DNA from: Curtobacterium ammoniigenes NBRC 101786
Lineage (GTDB): Bacteria; Actinomycetota; Actinomycetes; Actinomycetales; Microbacteriaceae
DNA length: 64,000 nucleotides
Direction: 5' to 3'
Assembly: GCF_001571045.1 (NCBI RefSeq)
Contig: NZ_BCSV01000002.1
Coordinates: 558,001 to 622,000 of the forward strand
In this document: piece after piece, positions 52,518-61,526 of the stretch
Layout: the number at the start of each line of letters is the position of its first letter
Position numbering within the stretch: position 1 is the first letter of the stretch
Made by a program: the position numbers and the translations under genes
Notes under the pieces: generated by a model
Told to the model about the DNA's origin: nothing
Databases searched by the model: none
The model's input: only the letters and a program-made list of their open reading frames with translations

Positions 52518-53262
52518 GTTCGCCGAGCCGCCACCGCCGCTGACCGTGCAGCACGGGCCATCCGCCCGCTCGGAGCGCACGGACGGTGGCGATCCATCGC
52601 TGTCGCGGGCCGTACGCGCCGATCGGCGCGGACACTGCCCATGCCCGGTCAAGGTCGACGAGGAACCGATGAATGGGCTCCCCAGGCACGTTGCGGTGGA
52701 TCAGCGCCTTCGGGAGCCGTTCCGCGACGACGCTCGGGGCGACCACGTCGGCAAGTCGAAGGGCGATCGTGAAGGTGCGGGGCGCCTCCCGGTCGAGCGT
52801 GATCCACGACGCAACGCGGCCGACTTCGTTGCAGGTGCCCTCGACGAGCGCGCCGGCGGGCTGCAGACGGTTCTGCATGATGCGCCAGGCGTCGCCGACC
52901 TCGGACTCGCGGTACTGCCGGAGCACGTTGAACGCACGGATCACGGCTGGCGCACGGTCACCGGGAGTCGGGGTCTCGAATCCACCGAGCCGGAAGGTCA
53001 CGCCATCTCGCGTGGCTGCATTCGCCCGTGCCACACGGCCGGGCTCGATCTCGATGCCGGTCACCTCGACGTCGGGGCGGACGCGCGCGAGCCGGTCGCG
53101 GAGTTCCAACGTCGTCGTAGGGCTCGCGCCGTACCCGACGTCTGCGACGAGCGGGTCGTCGGTCAGCCGCAGCACCGGCAGCGTGGCGATCCACCGGTCG
53201 ACGCGGCGGAGGCGGTTGTGACCGGTTGTCCCGCGCGTCACCGTTCCGATGGGGCTGGGCAT
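52480..53262 (-). CDS. Class I SAM-dependent methyltransferase
   Basis: 260 residues. The SAM-binding loop is PLVADVGYGASPTTTLELRDRL, followed by VTGIEIEPGRV (motif II acidic end) and the later segment AVIRAFNVLRQYRESEV. The substrate is unknown. The start ATG at 53262 lies six bases after TACGCT (53274-53269), implying leaderless transcription. It is divergent from gpmA, and its 3' end overlaps ygfZ tail to tail. Confidence 0.8.
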   Translation of the reverse strand: MPSPIGTVTRGTTGHNRLRRVDRWIATLPVLRLTDDPLVADVGYGASPTTTLELRDRLARVRPDVEVTGIEIEPGRVARANAATRDGVTFRLGGFETPTPGDRAPAVIRAFNVLRQYRESEVGDAWRIMQNRLQPAGALVEGTCNEVGRVASWITLDREAPRTFTIALRLADVVAPSVVAERLPKALIHRNVPGEPIHRFLVDLDRAWAVSAPIGAYGPRQRWIATVRALRAGGWPVLHGQRRWRLGELSVPWESVAPNA

Positions 53263-53315
53263 GCGACCAGCGTAGGCACCGACGACCGCCGGGGGCGCCT
53301 CGGTAGACTCGGTCC

Positions 53316-54059
53316 ATGACCTCGACGCTCGTCCTCCTCCGCCATGGCAACAGCGACTGGAATCAGAAGAACCTCTTCACCGGGTGGGTTGACGTCCGGC
53401 TCAGCGACCTCGGCGAGCAGGAGGCGAAGCGCGCCGGCGAGCTGATTCGCGAGTCCGGGATCGTTCCCGATGTCCTCTACACCTCGGTGCTGACGCGGGC
53501 GATTCAGACGGCGAACATCGCGCTGCTCGAGGCGGACCTCGCCTGGCTGCCGGTGAAGCGCAGCTGGCGGCTCAACGAGCGCCACTACGGCGACCTGCAG
53601 GGCAAGGACAAGGCCGAGACGCTCGCGCAATACGGCGAGGAGCAGTTCATGGAGTGGCGCCGGTCGTTCGACGTGCCGCCGCCCCCCATCGCTGACGACG
53701 CGAAATGGTCGCAGTTCGGCGATCGCCGGTACGCCGACCTCGGCGCGGACCTGCCGCGCACCGAGTCGCTGAAGCTCGTGATCGACCGCCTCCTGCCGTA
53801 TTGGGAGTCGGACATCACGCAGGACCTCGCCGCGGGCAAGACAGTGCTCGTCACCGCGCACGGCAACTCGCTGCGCGCGCTCGTGAAGCACCTCGACGGC
53901 ATCTCGGACACCGACATCGCGGGACTGAACATCCCGACGGGCATTCCTCTGGTCTACGAGCTCGACGACAGCTTCGCGCCGGTCAAGCCCGCGTACTACC
54001 TCGATCCGGAGGCAGCGGAGGCAGGCGCTGCGGCGGTCGCTGCGCAGGGCAAGAAGTAG
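53316..54059 (+). CDS. gpmA: 2,3-bisphosphoglycerate-dependent phosphoglycerate mutase
   Basis: 247 residues. The phosphohistidine is H10 in [23 protein letters not shown]. The acid/base region [20 protein letters not shown] and the second histidine [16 protein letters not shown] are conserved. It interconverts 3- and 2-phosphoglycerate in glycolysis. ATG is six bases after TAGACT (53304-53309), a leaderless start. gpm next to phoU/senX3-regX3 is the same neighbourhood as in mycobacteria. Confidence 0.95.
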   Translation: MTSTLVLLRHGNSDWNQKNLFTGWVDVRLSDLGEQEAKRAGELIRESGIVPDVLYTSVLTRAIQTANIALLEADLAWLPVKRSWRLNERHYGDLQGKDKAETLAQYGEEQFMEWRRSFDVPPPPIADDAKWSQFGDRRYADLGADLPRTESLKLVIDRLLPYWESDITQDLAAGKTVLVTAHGNSLRALVKHLDGISDTDIAGLNIPTGIPLVYELDDSFAPVKPAYYLDPEAAEAGAAAVAAQGKK

Positions 54060-54094
54060 GCATCGCACCGCTCACGGGTGCTGGAGCGGCCTTC

Positions 54095-54186
54095 CCGTCG
54101 CTGAGCTGGCTCTCGCGCTGGCGCTCAGCCGGCTTTCGCGCCGTCGCTGAGCCGTCTCACGCGCCGTCGCTGAGCCGTCTCACGCG
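54095..54186. repeat. Four tandem 23-bp units downstream of gpmA
   Basis: Units at 54095-54117, 54118-54140, 54141-54163 and 54164-54186. The last two are identical (the unit starts ccgtcgctgagccgtctcac and ends gcg); the first two are diverged copies. They fill the gpmA-kinase gap, and the last unit covers the kinase stop codon on the minus strand. Each unit holds a gctgagc-type half of a possible hairpin, so a terminator role is possible. Confidence 0.75.
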
Positions 54187-54716
54187 GGGGTGCTCAGCCG
54201 GTCGATCGGCTCGACGAAGTGGGCGGCGATCTCCTGCACGAGTTCGGCGATGTCCACGCGCTCCGCGGTGGAGACGCGAATCACGGGGGTGACGCCGACC
54301 GGTGCGGCGTTCGCGCCGTGCTCGTCCCAGAAACGGAGGCCGCGCTCATCCGACGGGGAGCGCTCGCTCAGCCGGCGCCGCGCCTCCGTCTCGTCGATGT
54401 CGCACCAGATCTCGACAGCGCGAGCGGTGCCTGCGGTGGCGAGTCCCGCCTCCAGGAATCCACGATCGCGCTCGGCGAGCCAGACCGCGTCAACCACAAC
54501 GCCGGCGTCGATCGCTGCTGCCATCCGCCACATGGTGTCCATGGCGATGGCGCCCAATGCGGGCGCGGGAATCATCGGACCGACCATGTCGGTGAGGGAC
54601 CGCACAAGCGTGTCCTTCGAGAGCAGCGGACACCCGAGGAGCGCCGCGAGTTCCGCGCCGAGCGCTGATTTCCCGGCGCCAGGGAGGCCGTTGACGAGAA
54701 TCGCGACGGAAGCCAT
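54180..54716 (-). CDS. Small P-loop kinase-like AAA ATPase
   Basis: 178 residues. The P-loop is VAILVNGLPGAGKSALGAEL near the N-terminus, with LLSKDTLVRSL and VVVDAVWLAERD behind it, then a lid-like region EARRRLSERSPSDERG. It resembles chloramphenicol-phosphotransferase/gluconate-kinase-like P-loop kinases of unknown substrate. ATG at 54716 is six bases after CAGGAT (54728-54723). The open frame extends further upstream, but that part is repeat DNA. Confidence 0.72.
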   Translation of the reverse strand: MASVAILVNGLPGAGKSALGAELAALLGCPLLSKDTLVRSLTDMVGPMIPAPALGAIAMDTMWRMAAAIDAGVVVDAVWLAERDRGFLEAGLATAGTARAVEIWCDIDETEARRRLSERSPSDERGLRFWDEHGANAAPVGVTPVIRVSTAERVDIAELVQEIAAHFVEPIDRLSTPA

Positions 54717-54750
54717 GTCACGATCCTGGCAGAGCCAGGCGCGCCGCTCC

Positions 54751-54798
54751 GGCGGCTGCGCGTCGGCCGAGCCCGGCGGCTGCGCGTCAGCCGATTGC
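54751..54798. repeat. Two tandem 24-bp units between the kinase and phoU
   Basis: Units 54751-54774 and 54775-54798 share ggcggctgcgcgtc followed by g/a-gccga; only a few positions differ. A third partial copy (ggcggctcc) follows. They overlap the phoU stop codon at 54787-54789 and lie just upstream of the kinase -10 element. Confidence 0.65.
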
Positions 54799-55446
54799 GG
54801 CGGCTCCGACCCAGTCGCCCGTCGCAAGGTACTGCACCTTCTTGGCGATGGAGACCGCGTGGTCGGCGAAGCGCTCGTGATACCGGCTGGCGAGCGTCGC
54901 ATCGACGGTGTCGATCGGCTTGCCCTTCCAGGTCTCACCGAGCACGAAATCGAACACGCTGGCGTGCAACTCGTCGACCTTGTCGTCGTCGTCGCGGATC
55001 TCCGTCGCGAGGTCGAGGTCTTCGCTCTTCAGCAGCAGCACGAGCTTCTTGGCCATCGCGACGTCGAGGACGCCCATCTCCTGGAACGTCGGCCGGAGGC
55101 CCTTCGGAACGACCTTCTCCGGGAAGCGGTACCGCGCGAGCTGCGAGATGTGCTCCGCCATGTCGCCCATGCGCTCGAGCGAGGCGCTGATGCGCAGCGC
55201 GCTCACGACGACGCGGAGGTCCCGGGCGACCGGAGCCTGGCGAGCCAGGATGTCGATCGCGAGCTCGTCGAGGTCCTGTGCGCGAGCGTCGATCTTCGCG
55301 TCGTCCGCGATGACCTGCTCGGCCAACGTGACGTCGGACTCGGTGAACGCCTCGGTCGCACGCTGAATGGCGACCGCGACGAGATCGGCGATCTCGACGA
55401 GCCGCTCCTGCACCTCTTCGAGCTCTTGCTGGAACACTTCGCGCAT
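54787..55446 (-). CDS. phoU: Phosphate transport system regulator PhoU
   Basis: 219 residues made of two three-helix PhoU repeats. The metal-binding-type acidic segments are present: TLAEQVIADDAKIDARAQDLDELAIDIL with DLRVVVSALRISASLERMGDMAEHISQLA, and the second-repeat copy ATEIRDDDDKVDELHASVF with RYHERFADHAVSIAKKVQYLATG. It dampens Pho signalling between PstSCAB and the SenX3 kinase. ATG at 55446 is chosen because conserved sequence begins there. It is divergent from senX3-regX3 across a PHO-box-like array. Confidence 0.94.
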   Translation of the reverse strand: MREVFQQELEEVQERLVEIADLVAVAIQRATEAFTESDVTLAEQVIADDAKIDARAQDLDELAIDILARQAPVARDLRVVVSALRISASLERMGDMAEHISQLARYRFPEKVVPKGLRPTFQEMGVLDVAMAKKLVLLLKSEDLDLATEIRDDDDKVDELHASVFDFVLGETWKGKPIDTVDATLASRYHERFADHAVSIAKKVQYLATGDWVGAAAIG

Positions 55447-55501
55447 CTGGGGCCTTCCCGTCGCATTGGTCTGTCGGCAGATGTGCTGCCATCCTCGGTC
55501 G

Positions 55502-55534
55502 CGGAGGTGAACGGGCGGTGACGCCGCGCTGAAC
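55502..55534 (-). promoter_or_regulatory. Triple 11-bp PHO-box-like array between phoU and senX3
   Basis: On the minus strand three consecutive 11-base units are GTTCAGCGCGG, CGTCACCGCCC and GTTCACCTCCG. The first and third match the GTTCACC-type PHO unit and the middle one is degenerate. The position in the divergent phoU / senX3-regX3 gap suits autoregulation by RegX3. Confidence 0.65.
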
Positions 55535-55604
55535 GATCCCGGACATCGCCTATCAAAGCCCACTCTCGCACGGTTGCCGCGTCGCCGATCCCTACACTTG
55601 CGGC

Positions 55605-56771
55605 ATGGACAACGCGTGGCTCGTGCCACTGTCGATGCTCCTCGGCGGAGTGTTCGGTGCAGGCGTCGTGCTCCTCGTGGTGACGGCAGAGCGAACGGCG
55701 CATGCAGCCGCCGTCGCGGAGCGCTCGCTGCCCGACGGCGTCGCGGCCGTCATCGCGACCATGCACAACCCTGCGGTGGTGCTCGATCCGTCGAACACGG
55801 TCGTCGCCGCGTCCGGCCAGGCACTCGCGATCGGGCTCGTCGTCCGTCGCCGTCTCGTGCACCGCGAGCTGACCGACCTGGTCGACCACGTCCGGTCGAG
55901 CGGCGAAGTCGCGGCCGAGGACCTCGAGCTGCCGCGTGGGCGGCGCGGTGAACTCATCGGCTACCTGTCGTTCCGAGCGGCGACCCTCGGGAACCGCTAT
56001 GTCCTGCTCACGGCGGACGACCTGACCGAGTCCCGGCGGATCGATGAGGTGCGGCGAGACTTCGTCGCGAACATCTCCCACGAGTTGAAGACGCCGATCG
56101 GTGCGATCGGCCTTCTCGCCGAGACGCTCGTCGCCGCGGCGGACGACCCGGAGCACGTCCGAAAGTTCGCCACGCAGCTCATCACCGAAAGCGAACGGCT
56201 CGCCGCACTGACGAAGGACATCATCGAGCTCTCCCGCCTGCAGTCGGTGGATGCCCTCGAATCGAGCGAAGAAGTCTCCATCGACGACATCGTGCACGGC
56301 GCGATCGACTCGAACTCGGTCGTGGCGCAGTCGCGGGACATCGAGCTGGTGCGCGCGAAGAAGTCGCGGCTCCGTGTGGTGGGTGATCCGGGCCTCCTGC
56401 AGGTCGCGGTGTCGAACCTCATCGCGAACGCGATCAAGTACTCGCCGGACCACACCCGCGTCGGAGTCGGCGTGCGGAACGCGAAGGGGTTCGTCGAGAT
56501 CGCCGTGACCGACCAGGGTGTCGGCATCGCCGAGGCTGATCTCGACCGCGTGTTCGAACGGTTCTACCGTGTCGACCCTGCTCGGTCGCGCGCCACGGGA
56601 GGCACGGGGCTGGGTCTCGCAATCGTCAAGCACGTCGTCGGCAACCACGGCGGCGACGTTCGCGTGTGGTCCCAGCCCGGCAAGGGATCGACGTTCACGA
56701 TCCGCCTCCCCGAAGCCGACAGCAGCCTCACCGCCCCGCTCGACGAGCAGTTCGAAGAGCAGCGAGCATGA
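55605..56771 (+). CDS. senX3: Phosphate-sensing histidine kinase SenX3
   Basis: 388 residues. One membrane helix at the N-terminus (LVPLSMLLGGVFGAGVVLLVV) is followed by a PAS-like domain, a HisKA domain with the phospho-accepting H159 in FVANISHELKTPIGAIG, and an HATPase domain with NLIANAIKYSPDHT, VTDQGVGIAEADLDRVFERFYR and GGTGLGLAIVKHVV. It phosphorylates RegX3 under phosphate limitation. ATG at 55605 is six bases after TACACT (55593-55598), a leaderless start. regX3 follows at 70 bases. Confidence 0.94.
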   Translation: MDNAWLVPLSMLLGGVFGAGVVLLVVTAERTAHAAAVAERSLPDGVAAVIATMHNPAVVLDPSNTVVAASGQALAIGLVVRRRLVHRELTDLVDHVRSSGEVAAEDLELPRGRRGELIGYLSFRAATLGNRYVLLTADDLTESRRIDEVRRDFVANISHELKTPIGAIGLLAETLVAAADDPEHVRKFATQLITESERLAALTKDIIELSRLQSVDALESSEEVSIDDIVHGAIDSNSVVAQSRDIELVRAKKSRLRVVGDPGLLQVAVSNLIANAIKYSPDHTRVGVGVRNAKGFVEIAVTDQGVGIAEADLDRVFERFYRVDPARSRATGGTGLGLAIVKHVVGNHGGDVRVWSQPGKGSTFTIRLPEADSSLTAPLDEQFEEQRA

Positions 56772-56841
56772 CCGCCCTCATCCGTTCGTTCACCCCGCAC
56801 GGGCCCGCGAAGCGCCCGGCCGTCACCCCATCGGAGCTCCA

Positions 56842-57522
56842 GTGACCCACATCCTGATCGTCGACGACGAGCCTGCGCTCAGCGAGCCCCTCGAGTTCCT
56901 CCTGCAGCGGGAGGGCTACGACACGTCGGTTGCTGCGGACGGCGTGAGCGCCCTTGCCAAGTTCGAGGCGGAGGGCCCGGACCTGGTGCTGCTCGACCTC
57001 ATGCTTCCCGGGCTATCCGGCACCGAGGTGTGCCGGCAGATCCGCGCGAAGTCGAACACGCCGATCATCATGCTGACGGCGAAGGACTCGGAAGTGGACA
57101 TCGTCGTCGGGCTGGAGCTCGGCGCGGACGACTATGTGACGAAGCCCTATTCGACGCGGGAGCTGCTCGCGCGCATTCGTGCTGTGCTGCGCCGACGGAC
57201 CGAGGAGGATCCCGGCGAGACGGGCGTGCTGCAGGTCGGCGGCATCCGCATGGACGTCGAACGCCACACCGTGAGTGTCGACGGTTCGGACGTGCCCATG
57301 CCGCTCAAGGAATTTGAGCTCCTCGAGCTCCTGCTCAGGAACGCCGGACGCGTGCTGACGCGCGGCCAACTCATCGACCGGGTCTGGGGATCGGACTACT
57401 TCGGCGACACGAAGACGCTCGACGTGCACATCAAGCGCATCCGGTCGAAGATCGAGCGGGTGCCGAGCGCGCCGGAGGTCCTCGTCACCGTGCGCGGACT
57501 CGGGTACCGAATCGAGGCCTGA
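56842..57522 (+). CDS. regX3: Response regulator RegX3
   Basis: 226 residues. The receiver domain has the acidic pair LIVDDE, the phospho-accepting D52 in LVLLDLMLPG, and the lysine in DYVTKPYS. The winged helix has LKEFELLELLLRNAGRVLTRGQLIDRVWGSDYFGDTKTLDVHIKRIRSKIE. It activates pst and other phosphate-starvation genes by binding PHO boxes, two of which are visible in this window. GTG at 56842 has GGAG six bases upstream. Confidence 0.95.
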   Translation: MTHILIVDDEPALSEPLEFLLQREGYDTSVAADGVSALAKFEAEGPDLVLLDLMLPGLSGTEVCRQIRAKSNTPIIMLTAKDSEVDIVVGLELGADDYVTKPYSTRELLARIRAVLRRRTEEDPGETGVLQVGGIRMDVERHTVSVDGSDVPMPLKEFELLELLLRNAGRVLTRGQLIDRVWGSDYFGDTKTLDVHIKRIRSKIERVPSAPEVLVTVRGLGYRIEA

Positions 57523-57564
57523 CCGCCGGAGGTCGGATTCACGGCGGCCCTGCGCTGATTGCGT

Positions 57565-57587
57565 CGGCTGAGCGGTGCGCTCAGCCG
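57565..57587. terminator. Bidirectional terminator between regX3 and the LpqE-like gene
   Basis: CGGCTGAGCG-gtg-CGCTCAGCCG is a perfect 10-bp stem with a 3-base loop. It lies between the convergent genes and includes the stop codon of the lipoprotein gene (57581-57583). Confidence 0.75.
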
Positions 57588-58177
57588 TTCGAGCTTGCGC
57601 TCGGTGACGGGCTGGGCTCGATCGGGCTGGCGGTCGTACCCGGAGCGGTTGCCGCGCCACTCGGGTACGGGGTTCCGGTGGTGGGGGTGGTCGGCGACGC
57701 AGCGGGAGTCGGGACCAGCGTGGCGTACTCCGCCATGGCACCCGTGAGCACCGGGATGCCCGCGCTCGCCCCGGATGCACCGGGGTACGTGAAGAACACC
57801 TTCGTGAGATCGCCGGGCTTCACATCGACCTTGTGGAACACGACCTGGTCCGCCTTCGCAGACTTCGCGAGGTCGACCGTCGCGTTCGCCGGGATGGACA
57901 CGGTCTGCTGGTCGGCGCTGTTGTCCTTCGCCTGGATCGAGAGCTCCTCGGACTGGTTACTCATGTTCACAACCGTGGCGATGAACCGTGCATTGCTTCC
58001 GCTGGGGTTCGAGATGAGCAGCGCGTTACGCACCGAGAGGGATCCGACCTGCAGGTTGATGCCGTCGGTGATCTGTCGGATCTGCTGGGTATCGGGGGTC
58101 GTCATGAACTCGCACCCGGACGCCCCGACGACGATTGCTGCTGCCACGGCAACGGATCCGAGAAGGCGAGTGCGCAC
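57581..58177 (-). CDS. LpqE-like lipoprotein
   Basis: 198 residues. A lipoprotein signal with VGASGC (C22) is followed by a beta-rich domain (VGSLSVRNALLISNPSGSNARFIATVVNMSNQSEELSIQA) and a Pro/Thr/Ser-rich tail. The domain resembles DUF461/PCuAC-type copper-chaperone-like folds but lacks an obvious Met/His copper site. Its divergent position to carD equals lpqE-carD in mycobacteria. GTG has GGAGG seven bases upstream. Confidence 0.75.
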   Translation of the reverse strand: MRTRLLGSVAVAAAIVVGASGCEFMTTPDTQQIRQITDGINLQVGSLSVRNALLISNPSGSNARFIATVVNMSNQSEELSIQAKDNSADQQTVSIPANATVDLAKSAKADQVVFHKVDVKPGDLTKVFFTYPGASGASAGIPVLTGAMAEYATLVPTPAASPTTPTTGTPYPSGAATAPGTTASPIEPSPSPSASSNG

Positions 58178-58265
58178 GAAAATCCTCCGAGTAGTGATGC
58201 GGCTGGGCCGACCGGCCGGGCTCCATCCTAGCGACGGCCGCATCGGAGGCCCTGCCAGCGCTCCA

Positions 58266-58292
58266 TTACCCGAAAATGCCTTGTGGTAAACT
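58266..58292 (+). promoter_or_regulatory. Promoter of carD
   Basis: TAAACT at 58287-58292 is a clear -10 hexamer, with TTACCC (58266-58271) as a weak -35 at a short spacing. Transcription would start near 58299, giving a leader of about 20 bases with CGGAG as ribosome binding site before the ATG. Confidence 0.6.
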
Positions 58293-58318
58293 GGGTGTCT
58301 CGGAACGGAGCCTGATAC

Positions 58319-58801
58319 ATGCAATTCGAGGTCGGCGAGACCGTCGTCTACCCCCACCACGGGGCAGCAACCATCTCTGAAGTCAAGACACGCGTCATCA
58401 AAGGCGAAGAAAAGGTCTACCTGAAATTGCGGGTGACTCAGGGTGATCTGACGATCGAGGTCCCGGCCGACAACGTCGACCTGGTCGGCGTGCGTGACGT
58501 CATCGGCAAAGAAGGCCTCGACAAGGTCTTCGAGGTGCTGCGCGCACCCTTCACCGAGGAACCGACGAACTGGTCGCGTCGCTACAAGGCGAACCTCGAG
58601 AAGCTCGCCTCCGGCGACGTCATCAAGGTGTCCGAGGTCGTTCGTGACCTGTGGCGTCGCGACCAAGACCGCGGCCTTTCCGCTGGCGAGAAGCGCATGC
58701 TCGCGAAGGCTCGCCAGATCCTGATCTCTGAACTCGCCCTCGCCGAAAAGACCGACGAGGACCAGGCGTCGACCGTCCTGGACGAAGTTCTCGCCTCCTG
58801 A
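58319..58801 (+). CDS. carD: CarD-family transcription regulator
   Basis: 160 residues. The N-terminal RNA-polymerase-interacting Tudor-like domain begins [19 protein letters not shown], and the C-terminal helical DNA-binding domain has [39 protein letters not shown] with the conserved tryptophan. CarD binds the polymerase beta lobe and stabilises open complexes at most promoters. It heads the conserved run carD-ispDF-cysS-rlmB. Confidence 0.95.
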   Translation: MQFEVGETVVYPHHGAATISEVKTRVIKGEEKVYLKLRVTQGDLTIEVPADNVDLVGVRDVIGKEGLDKVFEVLRAPFTEEPTNWSRRYKANLEKLASGDVIKVSEVVRDLWRRDQDRGLSAGEKRMLAKARQILISELALAEKTDEDQASTVLDEVLAS

Positions 58802-58809
58802 CACCGCCG

Positions 58810-60024
58810 GTGTCGGAGTCGCTTCGCACGACCGCACCGCTCGCCCATCCGGTGAGCCGTGCGGTCGTTGTCGTTGCCGCGGGGTCCGGGACTCGTCTCG
58901 GCATGGGCACGGCAAAAGCGCTTGTGCCAGTCGCCGGCGTGGTGATGCTTGAACGGGCGCTCGAGGCGATCTTCGCGCTGGCTGCGCCGACGTTCGTGGC
59001 GGTGGTGGCGCCTCCGGACCGGCTCGCGGAGACGCAGTCGCTCGTGACGCGCGTCGCGGGGCCCGCGGCCCCGTACACGGCGGTCGTCCCGGGAGGCGCG
59101 GATCGCCATGCGTCCGTTGAGGCCGGGTTGCGTGCGCTCCCGCAGTCGGTCGCGACGGTCCTCGTGCACGACGCCGCCCGCTGCCTGACGCCGACGGCGC
59201 AGTTCGAGACCGTGTTCGCCGCGGTCGAGCGTGATGGGTGCGGGGTCATCCCGGCGCTCCCCGTCACCGACACCGTGAAGCGGATCGCGGATGATCTCGT
59301 GCTCGAGACTGTCGACCGGAGCGCGCTCGTTGGCGTGCAGACGCCGCAAGGTTTCCCGGTTGCGGCGCTTCGGCAGGCGTATGCCGTGGCGACGCGATCG
59401 GAGACCGACGACGCGGGCGTGTTCCAGGCGGCCGGCGGCGAGGTTCGATTCGTTCCCGGCGATGCCGACGCGCTGAAGATCACGACCGCCTGGGATCTGC
59501 GCCGTGCCGAAGCGATTGTGCGCGATCGCGCGGCGGTCGCTGCCGCCGTCGACGATCAGGTTCCGCTGTTCGGGATAGGGATCGACGTCCACGCCTTCGA
59601 TGCGGCGCAGCCCTGCCGACTCGGACTCCTCGCATTCGACGGCGAGCCCGGTCTTGCGGGGCACAGCGACGGTGACGCCGTCTCCCACGCGATTGTCGAC
59701 GCCATGCTGTCCGCAGCGGGTCTCGGCGACATCGGCGGCGTGTTCGGCACGGACGATCCGCGGTTCGCGGGCGCATCGGGTGCCGTCTTTCTCGCGGGTG
59801 CCGCGGAACGCCTCGCCGAGCATGGCCTCCGCGTTGGCCGTGTCACCGTGCAGATCATCGGAAAGCGGCCGCGTATCGGGGCCCGCCGCCCGGCGATGCA
59901 GGACGCGCTCGCTGCTGCGCTCGACTGCCCCGTCGCCGTCAGCGCGACGACCACGGACGGGCTCGGCTTCACGGGCCGCGGGGAAGGGCTCGCGGCGATC
60001 GCAACAGCGGTCCTCCGGCGCTGA
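58810..60024 (+). CDS. ispDF: Bifunctional IspD/IspF (MEP pathway fusion)
   Basis: 404 residues with two enzymes in one chain. IspD (about 1-235) has VVVAAGSGTRLGMGTAKAL, the VHDAARCLT and LVGVQTPQGF segments. IspF (about 240-404) has GIGIDVHAFD, LAGHSDGDAVSHAIVDAMLSAAGLGDIG and TTTDGLGFTGRGEG. The fusion makes CDP-ME from MEP and MEcPP from the later intermediate, in isoprenoid synthesis. In mycobacteria the two are separate adjacent genes. GTG start, nine bases after the carD stop. Confidence 0.95.
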   Translation: MSESLRTTAPLAHPVSRAVVVVAAGSGTRLGMGTAKALVPVAGVVMLERALEAIFALAAPTFVAVVAPPDRLAETQSLVTRVAGPAAPYTAVVPGGADRHASVEAGLRALPQSVATVLVHDAARCLTPTAQFETVFAAVERDGCGVIPALPVTDTVKRIADDLVLETVDRSALVGVQTPQGFPVAALRQAYAVATRSETDDAGVFQAAGGEVRFVPGDADALKITTAWDLRRAEAIVRDRAAVAAAVDDQVPLFGIGIDVHAFDAAQPCRLGLLAFDGEPGLAGHSDGDAVSHAIVDAMLSAAGLGDIGGVFGTDDPRFAGASGAVFLAGAAERLAEHGLRVGRVTVQIIGKRPRIGARRPAMQDALAAALDCPVAVSATTTDGLGFTGRGEGLAAIATAVLRR

Positions 60025-60116
60025 CATCTCCTGCACAGCCCCCGTTACCGAGGCGGCGATCACCAAGCGGCACCTTCGCCCTGATCGACGTTCTGCGCGT
60101 CGCCTAGGCTGGAACC

Positions 60117-61526
60117 GTGACCATCCGCCTCTACGACTCCCGCATCGCCGGGATCGTCGACTTCGTACCGCTCGTGCCCGGACACGTCAGCATGTACGTC
60201 TGCGGACCCACCGTGCAGTCGTCACCGCATATCGGTCACCTCCGCTCCGCGCTCGTCTATGACGTGTGGCGCCGATGGCTCGCGCATCGCGGGTTGCACG
60301 TGACGCTCGTGCGCAACGTCACCGACATCGACGACAAGGTGCTCGACCTCGCCGGGCAGACCGACGAACCGTGGTGGGCGCGCGCCTACCGGGTGGAGCA
60401 GGAGTTCTCGGCCGCGTACCGCGCGCTCGGGATCCTCCCGCCGACCTACGAGCCGCGGGCGACCGGCAGCATCCCTCAGATGCAGGAGCTCATCGCGCGC
60501 CTCATCGAGCGCGGGCACGCCTACGCCGCGTCCGACGACTCCGGTGACGTGTACTTCGACACGGCCAGCTGGCCGACCTACGGTGCGTTGACGCGGCAGC
60601 GCCGAGACGACATGGTCGACGCCGCCGATGCCGACCCACGCGGCAAGCGCGACCCGCGTGACTTCGCCCTGTGGAAGGGCGCGAAGCCGGACGAACCAGA
60701 GACCGCCGCGTGGAACTCGCCATGGGGCCCGGGACGCCCCGGCTGGCACATCGAGTGCTCCGCGATGTCGCGTCGGTACCTGGGGCCGGCGTTCGACATC
60801 CACGGCGGCGGGCTCGACCTGCGCTTCCCGCACCACGAGAACGAGCTCGCGCAGTCCGCGGCAGCCGGCGACCCGTTCGCCACGCACTGGCTACACAACG
60901 GCCTTGTCACGGTCGATGGCCAGAAGATGTCCAAGTCGCTCGGCAACTCCATCTTCGCGGCCGATGTTCTCGGCCGCACCCGACCGATCGTGGTCCGGTA
61001 CTTCCTCGTCTCGGCGCACTACCGGTCGACGATCGATCACCACCACGGCTCACTGGCGGAGGCCGAGGCGGCGTTCGATCGGATCGCTGGATTCCTCGAT
61101 CGCGCGGCCGAGCGGCTCGCTGGCGTGCCGATCGTCGAGGCGCCGGCGGTCCCGGCCGCGTTCGCGGCGGCGATGGACGACGATCTCGGCACACCGCAGG
61201 CGCTCGCCGTGCTGCACGACACCGTCCGCGCGGGCAACGCTGCGCTCGATGCCGACGACACGACGACGCTCGGCAGCGCGTACCAGCACGCCACCGCAAT
61301 GGCCGAGGTGCTCGGGATCGATCCCCGCGCTGAGCACTGGGCGACCGGCGCGGACGACACCGCGTCGGGTCCGCTCGCCCAGCTCGTCGAGCGGCTCCTC
61401 GACGAGCGGGCGGCCGCGCGCACCGCTCGCGACTACGCACGTGCCGACCGCGTGCGCGACGACCTCGCGGCAGCGGGGATCGCCATCGAAGACACCGCCA
61501 CCGGAACCCGTTGGAGCATCGCATGA
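60117..61526 (+). CDS. cysS: Cysteinyl-tRNA synthetase
   Basis: 469 residues. HIGH motif PHIGHLRSA and the zinc cysteine in MYVCGPTV are near the start; [17 protein letters not shown] and the KMSKS loop [11 protein letters not shown] follow. The C-terminal DALR-like helical domain ends with [20 protein letters not shown] at 60117 is six bases after TAGGCT (60105-60110), so the message is probably leaderless. rlmB overlaps by four bases (ATGA). Confidence 0.96.
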   Translation: MTIRLYDSRIAGIVDFVPLVPGHVSMYVCGPTVQSSPHIGHLRSALVYDVWRRWLAHRGLHVTLVRNVTDIDDKVLDLAGQTDEPWWARAYRVEQEFSAAYRALGILPPTYEPRATGSIPQMQELIARLIERGHAYAASDDSGDVYFDTASWPTYGALTRQRRDDMVDAADADPRGKRDPRDFALWKGAKPDEPETAAWNSPWGPGRPGWHIECSAMSRRYLGPAFDIHGGGLDLRFPHHENELAQSAAAGDPFATHWLHNGLVTVDGQKMSKSLGNSIFAADVLGRTRPIVVRYFLVSAHYRSTIDHHHGSLAEAEAAFDRIAGFLDRAAERLAGVPIVEAPAVPAAFAAAMDDDLGTPQALAVLHDTVRAGNAALDADDTTTLGSAYQHATAMAEVLGIDPRAEHWATGADDTASGPLAQLVERLLDERAAARTARDYARADRVRDDLAAAGIAIEDTATGTRWSIA

